Assembly: GCA_016209035.1 (NCBI GenBank)
Contig: JACQWX010000074.1
Span: 1-64,000, forward strand
Source of the DNA: Elusimicrobiota bacterium
GTDB lineage: Bacteria > Elusimicrobiota > Elusimicrobia > UBA1565 > UBA9628
Reading direction: 5' to 3'
DNA length: 64,000 nucleotides
Made by a program: the position numbers and the translations under genes. The notes below the pieces were generated by a model. It ran no database searches. It had not been told where the DNA came from and saw nothing but the letters and a program-made list of their open reading frames with translations. This document shows positions 1-7,931 of this stretch, in pieces. Position 1 is the stretch's first letter. Every line of letters begins with the position of its first letter.

Positions 1-94
1 CCATAGGCCGAATACCTGCCGCTCTCCCCAGGGTCCTGTCAATGTCCAAGGGGAGGAAATACTCGGCGTAATGTGGACAGACTCTAGCATTTTT

Positions 95-255
95 TCACGC
101 AAGAACCCGCTGCGAATTCATCGCCGGGGGTACTAGTTCCCCGTTTTGCCCCCAGGGTATTTCTCCAACGATCCGTTGGAGATTTGAAACCTGTTCGGTC
201 CAGGCCAAGTAAAAGGCGCGCATGTACCAGACATTCTGCCGCGAGATCATCTCGC
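95..255 (-). pseudogene. Remnant of DUF1016 (YhcG-type) N-terminal domain
   Basis: Minus-strand reading gives ...ISRQNVWYMRAFYLAWTEQVSNLQRIVGEIPWGQNGELVPP..., typical of the DUF1016 N-terminal domain (SxRNxWxMRaFyxAW...IPWGHN); only ~55 aa and then a stop. Confidence 0.6.
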
Positions 256-1710
256 TGTTGACCTCGACCGCGCCGCGGACCGGGGGAGCCAGTCCGAGGC
301 GATGCGGTCCGCCATCCACAGGTCGAAGGCCGTCTTGACCCGGATGGACTCCTCGGGCAGCATCAGGATGTGGCCGACCCTCCTGCCCACGAAGTTCCGG
401 CGGTCGATGGCGCGGGTCCTGGTGAGGAGGACGGCGCCGTTCTCCTTGAAGATGGCCTTCTTCTCGATCTGGAGGTCGCGGGAGCGTCGGATGGGGGTCA
501 GGCCCCCGGCCCCGTGGTGGTAGCAGTAGGCCAGCTCCTCCGTCACCGAGACCACGCTGTCCACGTCGAAGATGGTCAGGGTGTCCACGGCCATGTCGAT
601 GTGCAGGGCCCTGCGCAGGGGCGAGTTGAGGTAGAGCAGCATGACGGCCTCGGGCCGGTAGCGGCGCTTGGCCAAGAGTTCTTTGAGGGTGTAGATCACG
701 GTTGGAGCGATGTGCGAGCCCGCCCCGGCCAGCCGGCTGGGCCGCTCGATGACGGCAGCCTTGCGCCAAGCCGGAGCCCGGCAGTACCGCACGACCTCGG
801 GGTCGTCCGTCGCGACCGCGACGCGGTCGAGCGTCCGAGCCTTCAGGGCCTGGGTCAGGGCGTGCCACAGGAGGGGCTTGCCCGCCACCAGGGAGAAGGC
901 GTGATCCGGCGTGCCCGGGGGGCGCTTCGCGGCCGGGATGATGGCGAGGACCTTGGGCGCCGCGCCGTCCTTGTGGCGGCGGACGAAGCCGCGGTTGATG
1001 GCGGCCCGGGTCTCAAGGATGCGGCGGCCGTCCCTGGTGAGGCTGCCCTCGTGTTGAGTGTAATAGAAGAGCGGGACGTTGACGTTGTACGGCTTGAAGG
1101 TCCGAAGGAACCTCAGCCAAAGGTCGTAGCCGTCCTGGCAGGAGAACTCCTCGGAATAGCCGCCGAGTTCCAACAGGCACTCCTTGCGGATCATGGTGCA
1201 GGCGCCGTGCGCCGGGAGGTCGAGCAGCTTGGCCTCGGAGCCGATCTTCTTGCGTCGCACGAATTCGAGGACCTCGCCCTGGTCGTCGACCAGGTAGTAG
1301 TCCGGATAGACCAGCCCGACATCGGGCTTGGTGGTCAGGACCTGCGCCATCACCAGGAGGGCGTTCTCGTCGAGGAAATCGTCCGCGTCCAGCCGCATGA
1401 CATATGGCGTGTTGGCCAGGCGCAGGGCGATGTTGTTGGAAACATTCAACCCCTTTTTCGTCTGGTGCAGGACGCGGACTTTGGGGTGGTCCTCGTAGCG
1501 TTTGAGGATGTCCGCCGTGTCGTCCGTGGAGCCGTCGTCGATGACGATGAGCTCCCAATCCTTCATGGTCTGGCGGAACACGCTCTTGATGGCGCGCTCG
1601 ACGAAGCGGCCGTAGTTGTGGGTGGGGATGTAGACCGTGACCAGGGGCGGCCGGAGGGATTCCTCGTCCGGCAGTCCCGATCCCTGCCGCCGCGGACTGG
1701 CGTCCTTCAT
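247..1710 (-). CDS. Fusion: family 2 glycosyltransferase + acylneuraminate cytidylyltransferase (NeuA)-like domain
   Basis: N-term VTVYIPTHNYGRFVERAIKSVFRQT..VIDDGSTDDT..LDADDF (GT2); C-term VLAIIPAAKRPP..GKPLLWHALTQAL..DRVAVATDDPEVVRYC..LLYLNSPLRR..DSVVSVTEE (NeuA-like). ATG at 1710 has a GGAGG upstream; the 1755 start in the ORF track is less likely. Confidence 0.85.
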   Translation of the reverse strand: MKDASPRRQGSGLPDEESLRPPLVTVYIPTHNYGRFVERAIKSVFRQTMKDWELIVIDDGSTDDTADILKRYEDHPKVRVLHQTKKGLNVSNNIALRLANTPYVMRLDADDFLDENALLVMAQVLTTKPDVGLVYPDYYLVDDQGEVLEFVRRKKIGSEAKLLDLPAHGACTMIRKECLLELGGYSEEFSCQDGYDLWLRFLRTFKPYNVNVPLFYYTQHEGSLTRDGRRILETRAAINRGFVRRHKDGAAPKVLAIIPAAKRPPGTPDHAFSLVAGKPLLWHALTQALKARTLDRVAVATDDPEVVRYCRAPAWRKAAVIERPSRLAGAGSHIAPTVIYTLKELLAKRRYRPEAVMLLYLNSPLRRALHIDMAVDTLTIFDVDSVVSVTEELAYCYHHGAGGLTPIRRSRDLQIEKKAIFKENGAVLLTRTRAIDRRNFVGRRVGHILMLPEESIRVKTAFDLWMADRIASDWLPRSAARSRSTAR

Positions 1711-1801
1711 GTGCCTCCAATCAAAGTCGGACCGGCAATCCCCATCATAGAACATTATGGCGGCCGTTCGGAAGGCAAGGTATTGAAATCTCGCCGGCTT
1801 G

Positions 1802-1810
1802 TGCTATACT
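1802..1810 (+). promoter_or_regulatory. Putative extended -10 promoter of toxin-antitoxin operon (TGCTATACT)
   Basis: TGnTATACT located 37 nt upstream of the ATG at 1848. Confidence 0.5.
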
Positions 1811-1813
1811 AAT

Positions 1814-1836
1814 AGTAGCTACTTTGGTAGCCACTT
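1814..1836. promoter_or_regulatory. Putative autoregulatory operator of toxin-antitoxin operon
   Basis: Perfect palindrome AGTAGCTACT (1814-1823) plus direct repeats GTAGCTACTT (1815-1824) and GTAGCCACTT (1827-1836), 12 bp apart, between the -10 and the start codon. Confidence 0.45.
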
Positions 1837-1847
1837 ATGGAGGTCTC

Positions 1848-2126
1848 ATGACCCTGTCTCAGATGCTTCGGGCGCAGCATGTCGGCGTGAAGGACCTCAA
1901 GAATCATCTATCCATGTTCTTCAAATCCCGCAAGCCCATCGTCGCCACCGACAGAGGGCGGCCGGCCTACTTCCTGGTCCCCTATGAGGATATGGTGGAA
2001 CTGATCGAAATGCTGGATGAGGCCAAGGACGCGGAACTGGTCAAGCTGGTGAAAACCGGCAGGCAAGCCTACGCAAGAGGCGGCTGGATCCCTGTCTCGG
2101 GCCTATGGAAAAAGCTGGGGGCGTAG
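1848..2126 (+). CDS. Phd/YefM-family antitoxin
   Basis: VGVKDLKNHLSMFFKSRKPIVATDRGRPAYFLVPYEDMVELIEMLDE; small ORF directly before a RelE/ParE-like ORF. Confidence 0.8.
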   Translation: MTLSQMLRAQHVGVKDLKNHLSMFFKSRKPIVATDRGRPAYFLVPYEDMVELIEMLDEAKDAELVKLVKTGRQAYARGGWIPVSGLWKKLGA

Positions 2127-2132
2127 CTCGCC

Positions 2133-2435
2133 ATGCCCCGCTATTCGATCGGATTCCCCAGCGGGTCCGTCGAGAAACACTTCCTGAAAGAACTTTCGAA
2201 ACTGGACAAAACCGATATGGCGCGGATCAGGCGTGCTATCGAGTCTCTGGCTGACAATCCGCGCCCGCAAGGCGATAGAGTGAAGCCACTGCGTCCGCCG
2301 CTATCGATCTATTCGTTGGTGGCCACGCACCGCCTGCGCGTGGGTGATTATCGGATACTCTACGACATAGACGACGGTTCGAGGAGAGTCGTGCTCCTGT
2401 CCGTCAGGCGGCGTTCCGAGAAGACGTATCGTTAG
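2133..2435 (+). CDS. RelE/ParE-family toxin
   Basis: SVEKHFLKELSKLDKTDMARIRRAIESLADNPRPQGDRVKPL...HRLRVGDYRILYDIDDGSRRVVLLSVRRRSEKTYR, typical RelE fold signature. Confidence 0.85.
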   Translation: MPRYSIGFPSGSVEKHFLKELSKLDKTDMARIRRAIESLADNPRPQGDRVKPLRPPLSIYSLVATHRLRVGDYRILYDIDDGSRRVVLLSVRRRSEKTYR

Positions 2436-3312
2436 CCCTTCCCAGCAGCCTGCGGAGCTCCCGGCAGCTCCGGATCACGGCCCGGGTGGTGGCGAGGTCC
2501 ACGGTCTGGACCGCGTCGCTGATGGAGCGGGAGGGCCGGGGGTGCGATTCGATCATGAGCCCGTCGGCGCCCGCGGCCGTGGCCGCCAGGGACATGGCCG
2601 GCACGAACGGGGCGTATCCGGTCGAGTGGCTGGGGTCAAAGAAGACCGGGATGCGGGTGAGGCGCTTCAAGGCCGGGATCATCATCAGGTCCGGCGCCCA
2701 GCGGACGGAGGGGAAGACGTGGCGGTAGGAGGGCATGCCGACCACCCCGCGCAGGCAGACGACCAGGTCCCGGTTGCCGCCGTGCATGACGCGCTCGCAG
2801 ACCCCGAGGATCTCATCGATGGTGCCCCAGCTGCCGCGCTTGAGCAGGACGGGCTTGCCCTGCCGGCCCACGGCGTCGAGCAGGCCGTAGTTCTGGAAAT
2901 TGCGCATGCCGATTTGAAGGAAGTCCGTGTGCCGGCAGACCAGCGGCAGGTGCCGCACGTCGAGCACCTCGGTGATCACCTTCAGGCCCGAGGCCTCGCG
3001 CGCCTCGGCCAGGAGCTCGAGGCCTCGCTCTCCCAGGCCTTCCCGCCAACCGTAGGCCTGCTTGGTCTTGATGGGGAAGGTGCAGGGCTTGTAGGCGCCG
3101 CCGCGCAGGAGGTCCGCGCCCGCGTCGCGGAGCTTCTTGGCGTAGTCCACGATCTGGCGTTTCGTCTCGACGGAGCATGGGCCGGCGATGACGACGAAGT
3201 CGCGGCCGAAGGCCTTGCCGTTCACCTTCAGGCGCGGCCGGTATCCCGGGTCGACCGAGTGAAGGAGCTTGCCCTGGCTCTTGAGGGATTCGATGAACTC
3301 GTTAGCGGCCAT
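2404..3312 (-). CDS. 3-deoxy-7-phosphoheptulonate (DAHP) synthase-like / PEP-condensing aldolase
   Basis: FVVIAGPCSVET..LRGGAYKPCTFP..LKVITEVLD..LQIGMRNFQNYGLL..KPVLLKRGSWGTIDE..DPSHSTGY..GADGLMIESHPRPSRSISDAVQ, type I DAHP synthase signature. Confidence 0.8.
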   Translation of the reverse strand: MAANEFIESLKSQGKLLHSVDPGYRPRLKVNGKAFGRDFVVIAGPCSVETKRQIVDYAKKLRDAGADLLRGGAYKPCTFPIKTKQAYGWREGLGERGLELLAEAREASGLKVITEVLDVRHLPLVCRHTDFLQIGMRNFQNYGLLDAVGRQGKPVLLKRGSWGTIDEILGVCERVMHGGNRDLVVCLRGVVGMPSYRHVFPSVRWAPDLMMIPALKRLTRIPVFFDPSHSTGYAPFVPAMSLAATAAGADGLMIESHPRPSRSISDAVQTVDLATTRAVIRSCRELRRLLGRANDTSSRNAA

Positions 3313-4759
3313 CCTTCCTCCTGGCTGCGCTTGCGCCTTTCCGTTCCCTGGGTTGTCCAGGTCCTTCAGAGGTTCGTTCTCCCTGCTCGGTCGCTCCGAA
3401 CGCGGCCGCGCCGCGCTCGAGCGCGGCCGAGATGACCGCCCTGCTGAACGCGTCCCCTTCCCGGAGACGGATGGAGTAGAGGGCCGATCCCAAGGGCACC
3501 AGGGCGACCTCGTCTCCGATGAGCTGGCCGCGGCGGATGAACTCGGAGCTCGTCACGCATCCCAACCCGATGATGCCCTTGTGGAGGGGGGCCTTGAACT
3601 GCCGCGGGAGCAGCCCTTCGTCGCAGCGCACGATTTTGCCCTGGGCCTCGGTCCAGAACGGCTGGAAGTCCTTGAGCGTCGGGACCAGGGTGTCCACCCC
3701 GGTCCGGGCGAACTCGTCGACCATGGCGTCGAAGAAGCCCTGAGGCCGGAAGGGGTAGAGATAGTTGACGTAGACCACCGAGTCGAAGAAGACGTCGCCC
3801 TCCTCGCAGCTCTCCAGGGCGTAGCGCAGGACTTCCTCGGTGCCGGTGCGAGGTGCGGCAAGCTTCGCCGGCCTGGGGACGGCCAGCGCCCCCGACCGGC
3901 GCGCGAGCTTCAGCGCTTCCGGGGTCTCGCTGATGACCGCCGCCTTGGCGATGAACCGGGCCTGCCGGACCTGGCCCAAGGCGAGCTCCAGGAGATCGCG
4001 TCCGGCGATCTTCTGCACCGCGCCTTGGACCGGGAGGATGGCGAGCGTCCTCATGGTCTCCGGAAGGAAGCCCTCCGGCAGGGCCGGGTGGCCGTTGGGG
4101 CTCTCCAGGGACTCCATGACCCGCACCACCGAGCTCGCCCGGTGTTCGTCCAAGGCCTGGTGGATGCCGTGGTAGTGGTAGACCGCCGCCTCGGGCTCGT
4201 AGGCCAGGTGGTATCCCTTCTTGATGACGGCTTCGCCCCAGATGCGGTCCTCGATGTTGGGGGCGGTTTCGTCGAAGGGCACCTCCTCCCACACGCTGCG
4301 GCGGATCAGGCTGTTGGCGTTATGGAAGAACCCGTCCTTGACCTGCACGCGGCGATCCAAGCCGAAGGTGATGAGGAGGTCGCGCTTGTCCACGTCGGAG
4401 CTGTAGGACATGGGGAGCTGCCTCCCGTAGACGCCCGCGACCGCCGGGTCCTCCATGTTCTTGAGCAGGGTCTCGAGCCAGGACGCGTCCTTGGGGATGC
4501 AGTGGGCGGAAAGGCAGGCGACGAAGCGGCCCGAGGAGGCCCGGATGCCAGCGTTGAGGGCGGTTCCTGGGCGATAGCCCTCTATTCGCACAGTCTTGAC
4601 CGGGAATTTGCCCGCGATGGCCAGGGTATGGTCCGTGCTCCCGCTGTCCACCAGGACGACCTCGAAATCCTTCATCCCTTGCTGGAAGACCATGCGCAGG
4701 CAGCGCCCGATCCAGCGCTCCTCGTTCTTCGCGCGGATGATGATGGAGACAGTCGGCAT
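3302..4759 (-). CDS. Fusion: family 2 glycosyltransferase + degenerate NeuA-like cytidylyltransferase domain
   Basis: N-term MPTVSIIIRAKNEERWIGRCLRMVFQQ..VLVDSGSTDHT (GT2); C-term RTLAILPVQGAVQKIAGRDLLELALGQVRQARFIAKAAVISETPEALKLARRSG..VVYVNYLYPFRP has NeuA-like spacing without the RxGSK motif. Confidence 0.7.
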   Translation of the reverse strand: MPTVSIIIRAKNEERWIGRCLRMVFQQGMKDFEVVLVDSGSTDHTLAIAGKFPVKTVRIEGYRPGTALNAGIRASSGRFVACLSAHCIPKDASWLETLLKNMEDPAVAGVYGRQLPMSYSSDVDKRDLLITFGLDRRVQVKDGFFHNANSLIRRSVWEEVPFDETAPNIEDRIWGEAVIKKGYHLAYEPEAAVYHYHGIHQALDEHRASSVVRVMESLESPNGHPALPEGFLPETMRTLAILPVQGAVQKIAGRDLLELALGQVRQARFIAKAAVISETPEALKLARRSGALAVPRPAKLAAPRTGTEEVLRYALESCEEGDVFFDSVVYVNYLYPFRPQGFFDAMVDEFARTGVDTLVPTLKDFQPFWTEAQGKIVRCDEGLLPRQFKAPLHKGIIGLGCVTSSEFIRRGQLIGDEVALVPLGSALYSIRLREGDAFSRAVISAALERGAAAFGATEQGERTSEGPGQPRERKGASAARRKDGR

Positions 4760-4794
4760 GTCATGGGCGCGCCCGGGAAGGGGCTCGCCGTACA

Positions 4795-4805
4795 ATCATA
4801 CCAAA
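4795..4805 (-). promoter_or_regulatory. Putative extended -10 promoter (TTTGGTATGAT)
   Basis: TGGTATGAT on minus strand, 35 nt from the ATG at 4759; same motif as other operon heads. Confidence 0.5.
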
Positions 4806-4886
4806 GAAAGCCATGCGTGGAGGTACTGAGCTGCGACCGTTTGCCGCAGCTGAACGCAGCGACTCGCGTGGCAGCACGGGGTCTCG

Positions 4887-4902
4887 GGGCATATGATATA
4901 AT
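4887..4902 (+). promoter_or_regulatory. Putative extended -10 promoter GGGCATATGATATAAT
   Basis: TGATATAAT = perfect TGnTATAAT; identical 16-mer at 50343-50358 upstream of a paralogous gene. Confidence 0.6.
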
Positions 4903-5007
4903 CCCGTCGGACGGCCGATGTGCTTACGATTGGCGACGGACGTGTGCCACCGCGAAGGGATTGGCCGGGCTACCTGGAAGTCATGAAACCATCTGTCTAT
5001 TTGTAGA

Positions 5008-6993
5008 ATGACGAAGATAGCCCCCGGCATCGGCTTGCGAACGGGGCTGGCGGTTTTCGTCGTCGTCAAATGCCTTTTCGTCCTGCTCTTCACGAAAGCA
5101 TCGGCAGTCCCGCGTCTCGGGGATGATTCTTTCGTCTACCTCTGGCAGGGTCAGCTCATGGTGTCCTCCATCGAGAAGACCTCCCCGGCGGTCAAGGACA
5201 TCAAGGAGCTTTGGGCTCTCGACGATCGTCCGTCGCTGCCGACGAGCATCTTCCGCGCGTATACGCAGATGCAGGTTTCCACGCTGTATCCGTTTTCCGC
5301 CCACTCCCTGCTGACGGGAGGGCTGCTGGCCCTGGGGATCCCGGCCCGATGGGCCTTCTGCGCCACGGAGATTATCATCGCCATCCTTCTCGCGGTCGGC
5401 ATCGCCGCATTCTTGAAGGAGCTGTTCGGCGAGGGGGCTGCGGGTTTCGCGTTGGCGCTTCTGAGCGTCTCGGTCTTTCCTCTCCACGGCCTGCAGCAAC
5501 TCGTCCCCAGCGTCATGTGCCTGGCGCTGGCGCTCATCCTCTGGGCGCGGATACTGGCGAACGCGAATCCCTGGCCCGGTCCCTTCCTCCTGGCCTTGGC
5601 CCTGGCGGGGATACATCAGATCGCCAAGGCCTATCTTGTGGGCGCGTTGGCGCTGGCCGTCGTGGCGGCCCTGGCGGCGAGAGACTGGTCCTCCCGCAGA
5701 TGGTGCATGATCGGCGGGATGGTCTTGGCCCTCGCCTCGGCCTTCATCTTGGCGCGCCCCATGCTGCCCTATCATCCCCCGGGCACGGTCGCATGGGACG
5801 TTGGGACCGTGACCCTGGCTAACGCCAGGATCAACTGGCCCGCGGCGAGAGGCTTCCTTTTGGAATACGCGGGGAACAATCTCCTGACCCTGGGTCTCTG
5901 TTGCGGCGGGGTGGTCTTCTTCGGCCGGTGCCACCTGACGCGGCTGGGCGGATCCGTCCTTGTCCTGTGCTCCGCCATGCTTGCCGGGTCGCTGCTGCAT
6001 CTTATTCCCCATTTTGAGGCAGACCTCTTCTGCCGTCTCCTGGTGCCCTGCGTGATCCTGGTGGCTGGGTGTGCCGGACTCTTCTGCGCGCGGCTGGTGG
6101 CTGGGAGACCTCCAGCGGCCGGATGGGCGTTGGTGGCACTCTTCTGCCTGTCCATCTGCCATGGCATCCAGCGGTACGCCGCATATTGCTACGTCCAGCT
6201 CAACAAGCATTCGGCCATCGAAACCCGGGCTTTGCACGCGCAAATCCAGGATATCCCGGACGGGACCAGCATGCTCTATCTTGATCATCCGTCGGTCATG
6301 ATCGCCTGCCTGCTGGAAGGAGCTTGGCGCCTTCCAGCGATGTCCTGGGCTATGATCAAGGGATCTGGAAGCCAGGAGAAATACCTGTCGGGCCATCCTC
6401 CAGGCATGGTGGTGGCGTATCCATATCGGTGGCTCAACACCCTTGCGCTATTGGGCGACCAGACCCTTACCCGGCGGCGCCACGGGTTCCGGCTCAAGGA
6501 TTTCGCCGGTCTCTCAGTGGAGGGGCAAGGGCTTTCGGGGAAGATGCTGGCCATCTTTGTGAAGAACGACGGGCCTGGATTCGCCATCGAGGTCGACGGG
6601 GCCGCTGACTGCGGTCCGCTTCAAGTGCCCACCCATCATGCGGGATGGCTCTCCATTCCACCTGCCTGTTCCGCCGGGAAACGGGTCAGCTTCAGCCTTC
6701 CCGACCACCCAGCCTGGGTGGCGGGAGTCTCTCTGGGCCCCCCGCGCAGCCGCGTCTATTGGCCTTGGTCCCAGGAACGGACGGTCGTCGAAGCCCGCTT
6801 CAGGCGTCCGCTGGGGATGCAGCGCTCGGAGCCGGGCTGCGAGATCGCTCCGGAGCGACTGTCGTTCGATTTTTCATTCGCCTCGCTGCTGTCCTATGAC
6901 GGAGCCTCGGGAGCGGCGGCCCTGCTGCTGCGGCCCTTGGAGGTCGTCTCGGACGAAAGCGGCCTGGTCTTCATCAGGAATGCACGCTCATGA
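5008..6993 (+). CDS. Large multi-pass membrane protein, probable GT-C type glycosyltransferase (paralog of 50416..52425)
   Basis: Repeated hydrophobic segments; MTKIAPGIGLRTGLAVFVVVKCLFVLLFTKASAVPRLGDDSFVYLWQG aligns to MTIRPPSIGLWSGVAVFLSLKGLFLLAFTFASGAPRLGDDALIYLWQG. Confidence 0.7.
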   Translation: MTKIAPGIGLRTGLAVFVVVKCLFVLLFTKASAVPRLGDDSFVYLWQGQLMVSSIEKTSPAVKDIKELWALDDRPSLPTSIFRAYTQMQVSTLYPFSAHSLLTGGLLALGIPARWAFCATEIIIAILLAVGIAAFLKELFGEGAAGFALALLSVSVFPLHGLQQLVPSVMCLALALILWARILANANPWPGPFLLALALAGIHQIAKAYLVGALALAVVAALAARDWSSRRWCMIGGMVLALASAFILARPMLPYHPPGTVAWDVGTVTLANARINWPAARGFLLEYAGNNLLTLGLCCGGVVFFGRCHLTRLGGSVLVLCSAMLAGSLLHLIPHFEADLFCRLLVPCVILVAGCAGLFCARLVAGRPPAAGWALVALFCLSICHGIQRYAAYCYVQLNKHSAIETRALHAQIQDIPDGTSMLYLDHPSVMIACLLEGAWRLPAMSWAMIKGSGSQEKYLSGHPPGMVVAYPYRWLNTLALLGDQTLTRRRHGFRLKDFAGLSVEGQGLSGKMLAIFVKNDGPGFAIEVDGAADCGPLQVPTHHAGWLSIPPACSAGKRVSFSLPDHPAWVAGVSLGPPRSRVYWPWSQERTVVEARFRRPLGMQRSEPGCEIAPERLSFDFSFASLLSYDGASGAAALLLRPLEVVSDESGLVFIRNARS

Positions 6994-7931
6994 GCCTCGA
7001 ACCTCAGGAGGTTTCGATCGTCGTCCCCGTGTTCAACGGGGAACGTTCCTTGCCGGAGCTCGTGCGTCGGCTGGAGTCCGTCCTGACCGACCGCTGGCTG
7101 GGCTTCGAGGTGATCCTGGTCAACGACGGGAGCAGAGACGGGAGCTGGGACGTCATCTGCGGTTTGGCCAAGACCAGGGCCTGGCTGCGCGGGATGGACA
7201 TGATGCGCAACTACGGCCAGCACAGCGCCGTGCTGTGCGGGACCCGGGCGGCGCGGTACAGCGTCATCGTGACGATGGATGACGACCTGCAGCATCCTCC
7301 GGAGGAGATTCCGAAGCTGCTGGAGGAACTCTCCCGGGGCTTCGACATCGTCTATGGGACCCCGGAGCGGGAGGAACACGAGTTTTGGAGACGATGGGCC
7401 TCCCGGTTGACCAAGATGGCGCTCACCCATTTCCTGGGAGCCAGGACGGCGCGGCATGTGAGCGCCTTCAGGGCCTTGCGCTCCGAATTGAGGGAGGTCT
7501 TCGATCACTACAACGGCCCGTTCGTATCGTTCGATGTCCTCCTCTCCTGGGCGACGGACCGGTTCTCGGCCGTGTTCGTCAGGCATGAGACCAGGCGCGG
7601 GAGCGAATCGAACTACTCGGTCGGAAGGCTCGTCGTTCACGCCATCGACATGGTGACCGGGTTCAGCAGCTGGCCTCTGCGGGGGGCCAGTCTCCTGGGG
7701 TTCGGATTCACGATCCTTGGGGGGGGACTCCTGGTCTACGTCGTCGGCCGGCGCCTCCTGATGGGCGCGGCGGTGCAGGGGTTCGCCTTCCTGGCGTCGG
7801 CCATCAGTCTGTTCGCCGGGGTGCAGTTGTTCTCCCTCGGCGTCCTCGGGGAATATGTGGCTCGCTTGCACGCCCGCGGGATGGGGCGTCCGCCCTACGC
7901 GGTGCGCAGGACGGTGCAGGCGGATCGATGA
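6990..7931 (+). CDS. Membrane-anchored family 2 glycosyltransferase (ArnC/GtrB/DPM1-like)
   Basis: VSIVVPVFNGERSLPELVRRL..VILVNDGSRDGSW..MRNYGQHSAVLCGTRAA..MDDDLQHPPEEIPKL plus two C-terminal TM segments. Confidence 0.85.
   Translation: MSLEPQEVSIVVPVFNGERSLPELVRRLESVLTDRWLGFEVILVNDGSRDGSWDVICGLAKTRAWLRGMDMMRNYGQHSAVLCGTRAARYSVIVTMDDDLQHPPEEIPKLLEELSRGFDIVYGTPEREEHEFWRRWASRLTKMALTHFLGARTARHVSAFRALRSELREVFDHYNGPFVSFDVLLSWATDRFSAVFVRHETRRGSESNYSVGRLVVHAIDMVTGFSSWPLRGASLLGFGFTILGGGLLVYVVGRRLLMGAAVQGFAFLASAISLFAGVQLFSLGVLGEYVARLHARGMGRPPYAVRRTVQADR

Noticed and set aside
5001-5010. TTTGTAGAAT as a promoter for 5008..6993
   Set aside because: The -10-like hexamer overlaps the start codon that is supported by alignment to the 50416 paralog; the upstream 4887-4902 element is a better candidate.
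3269-5011. 580-aa plus-strand ORF antisense to the GT2-NeuA' gene
   Set aside because: No domain sense; the minus strand carries a clear GT2.
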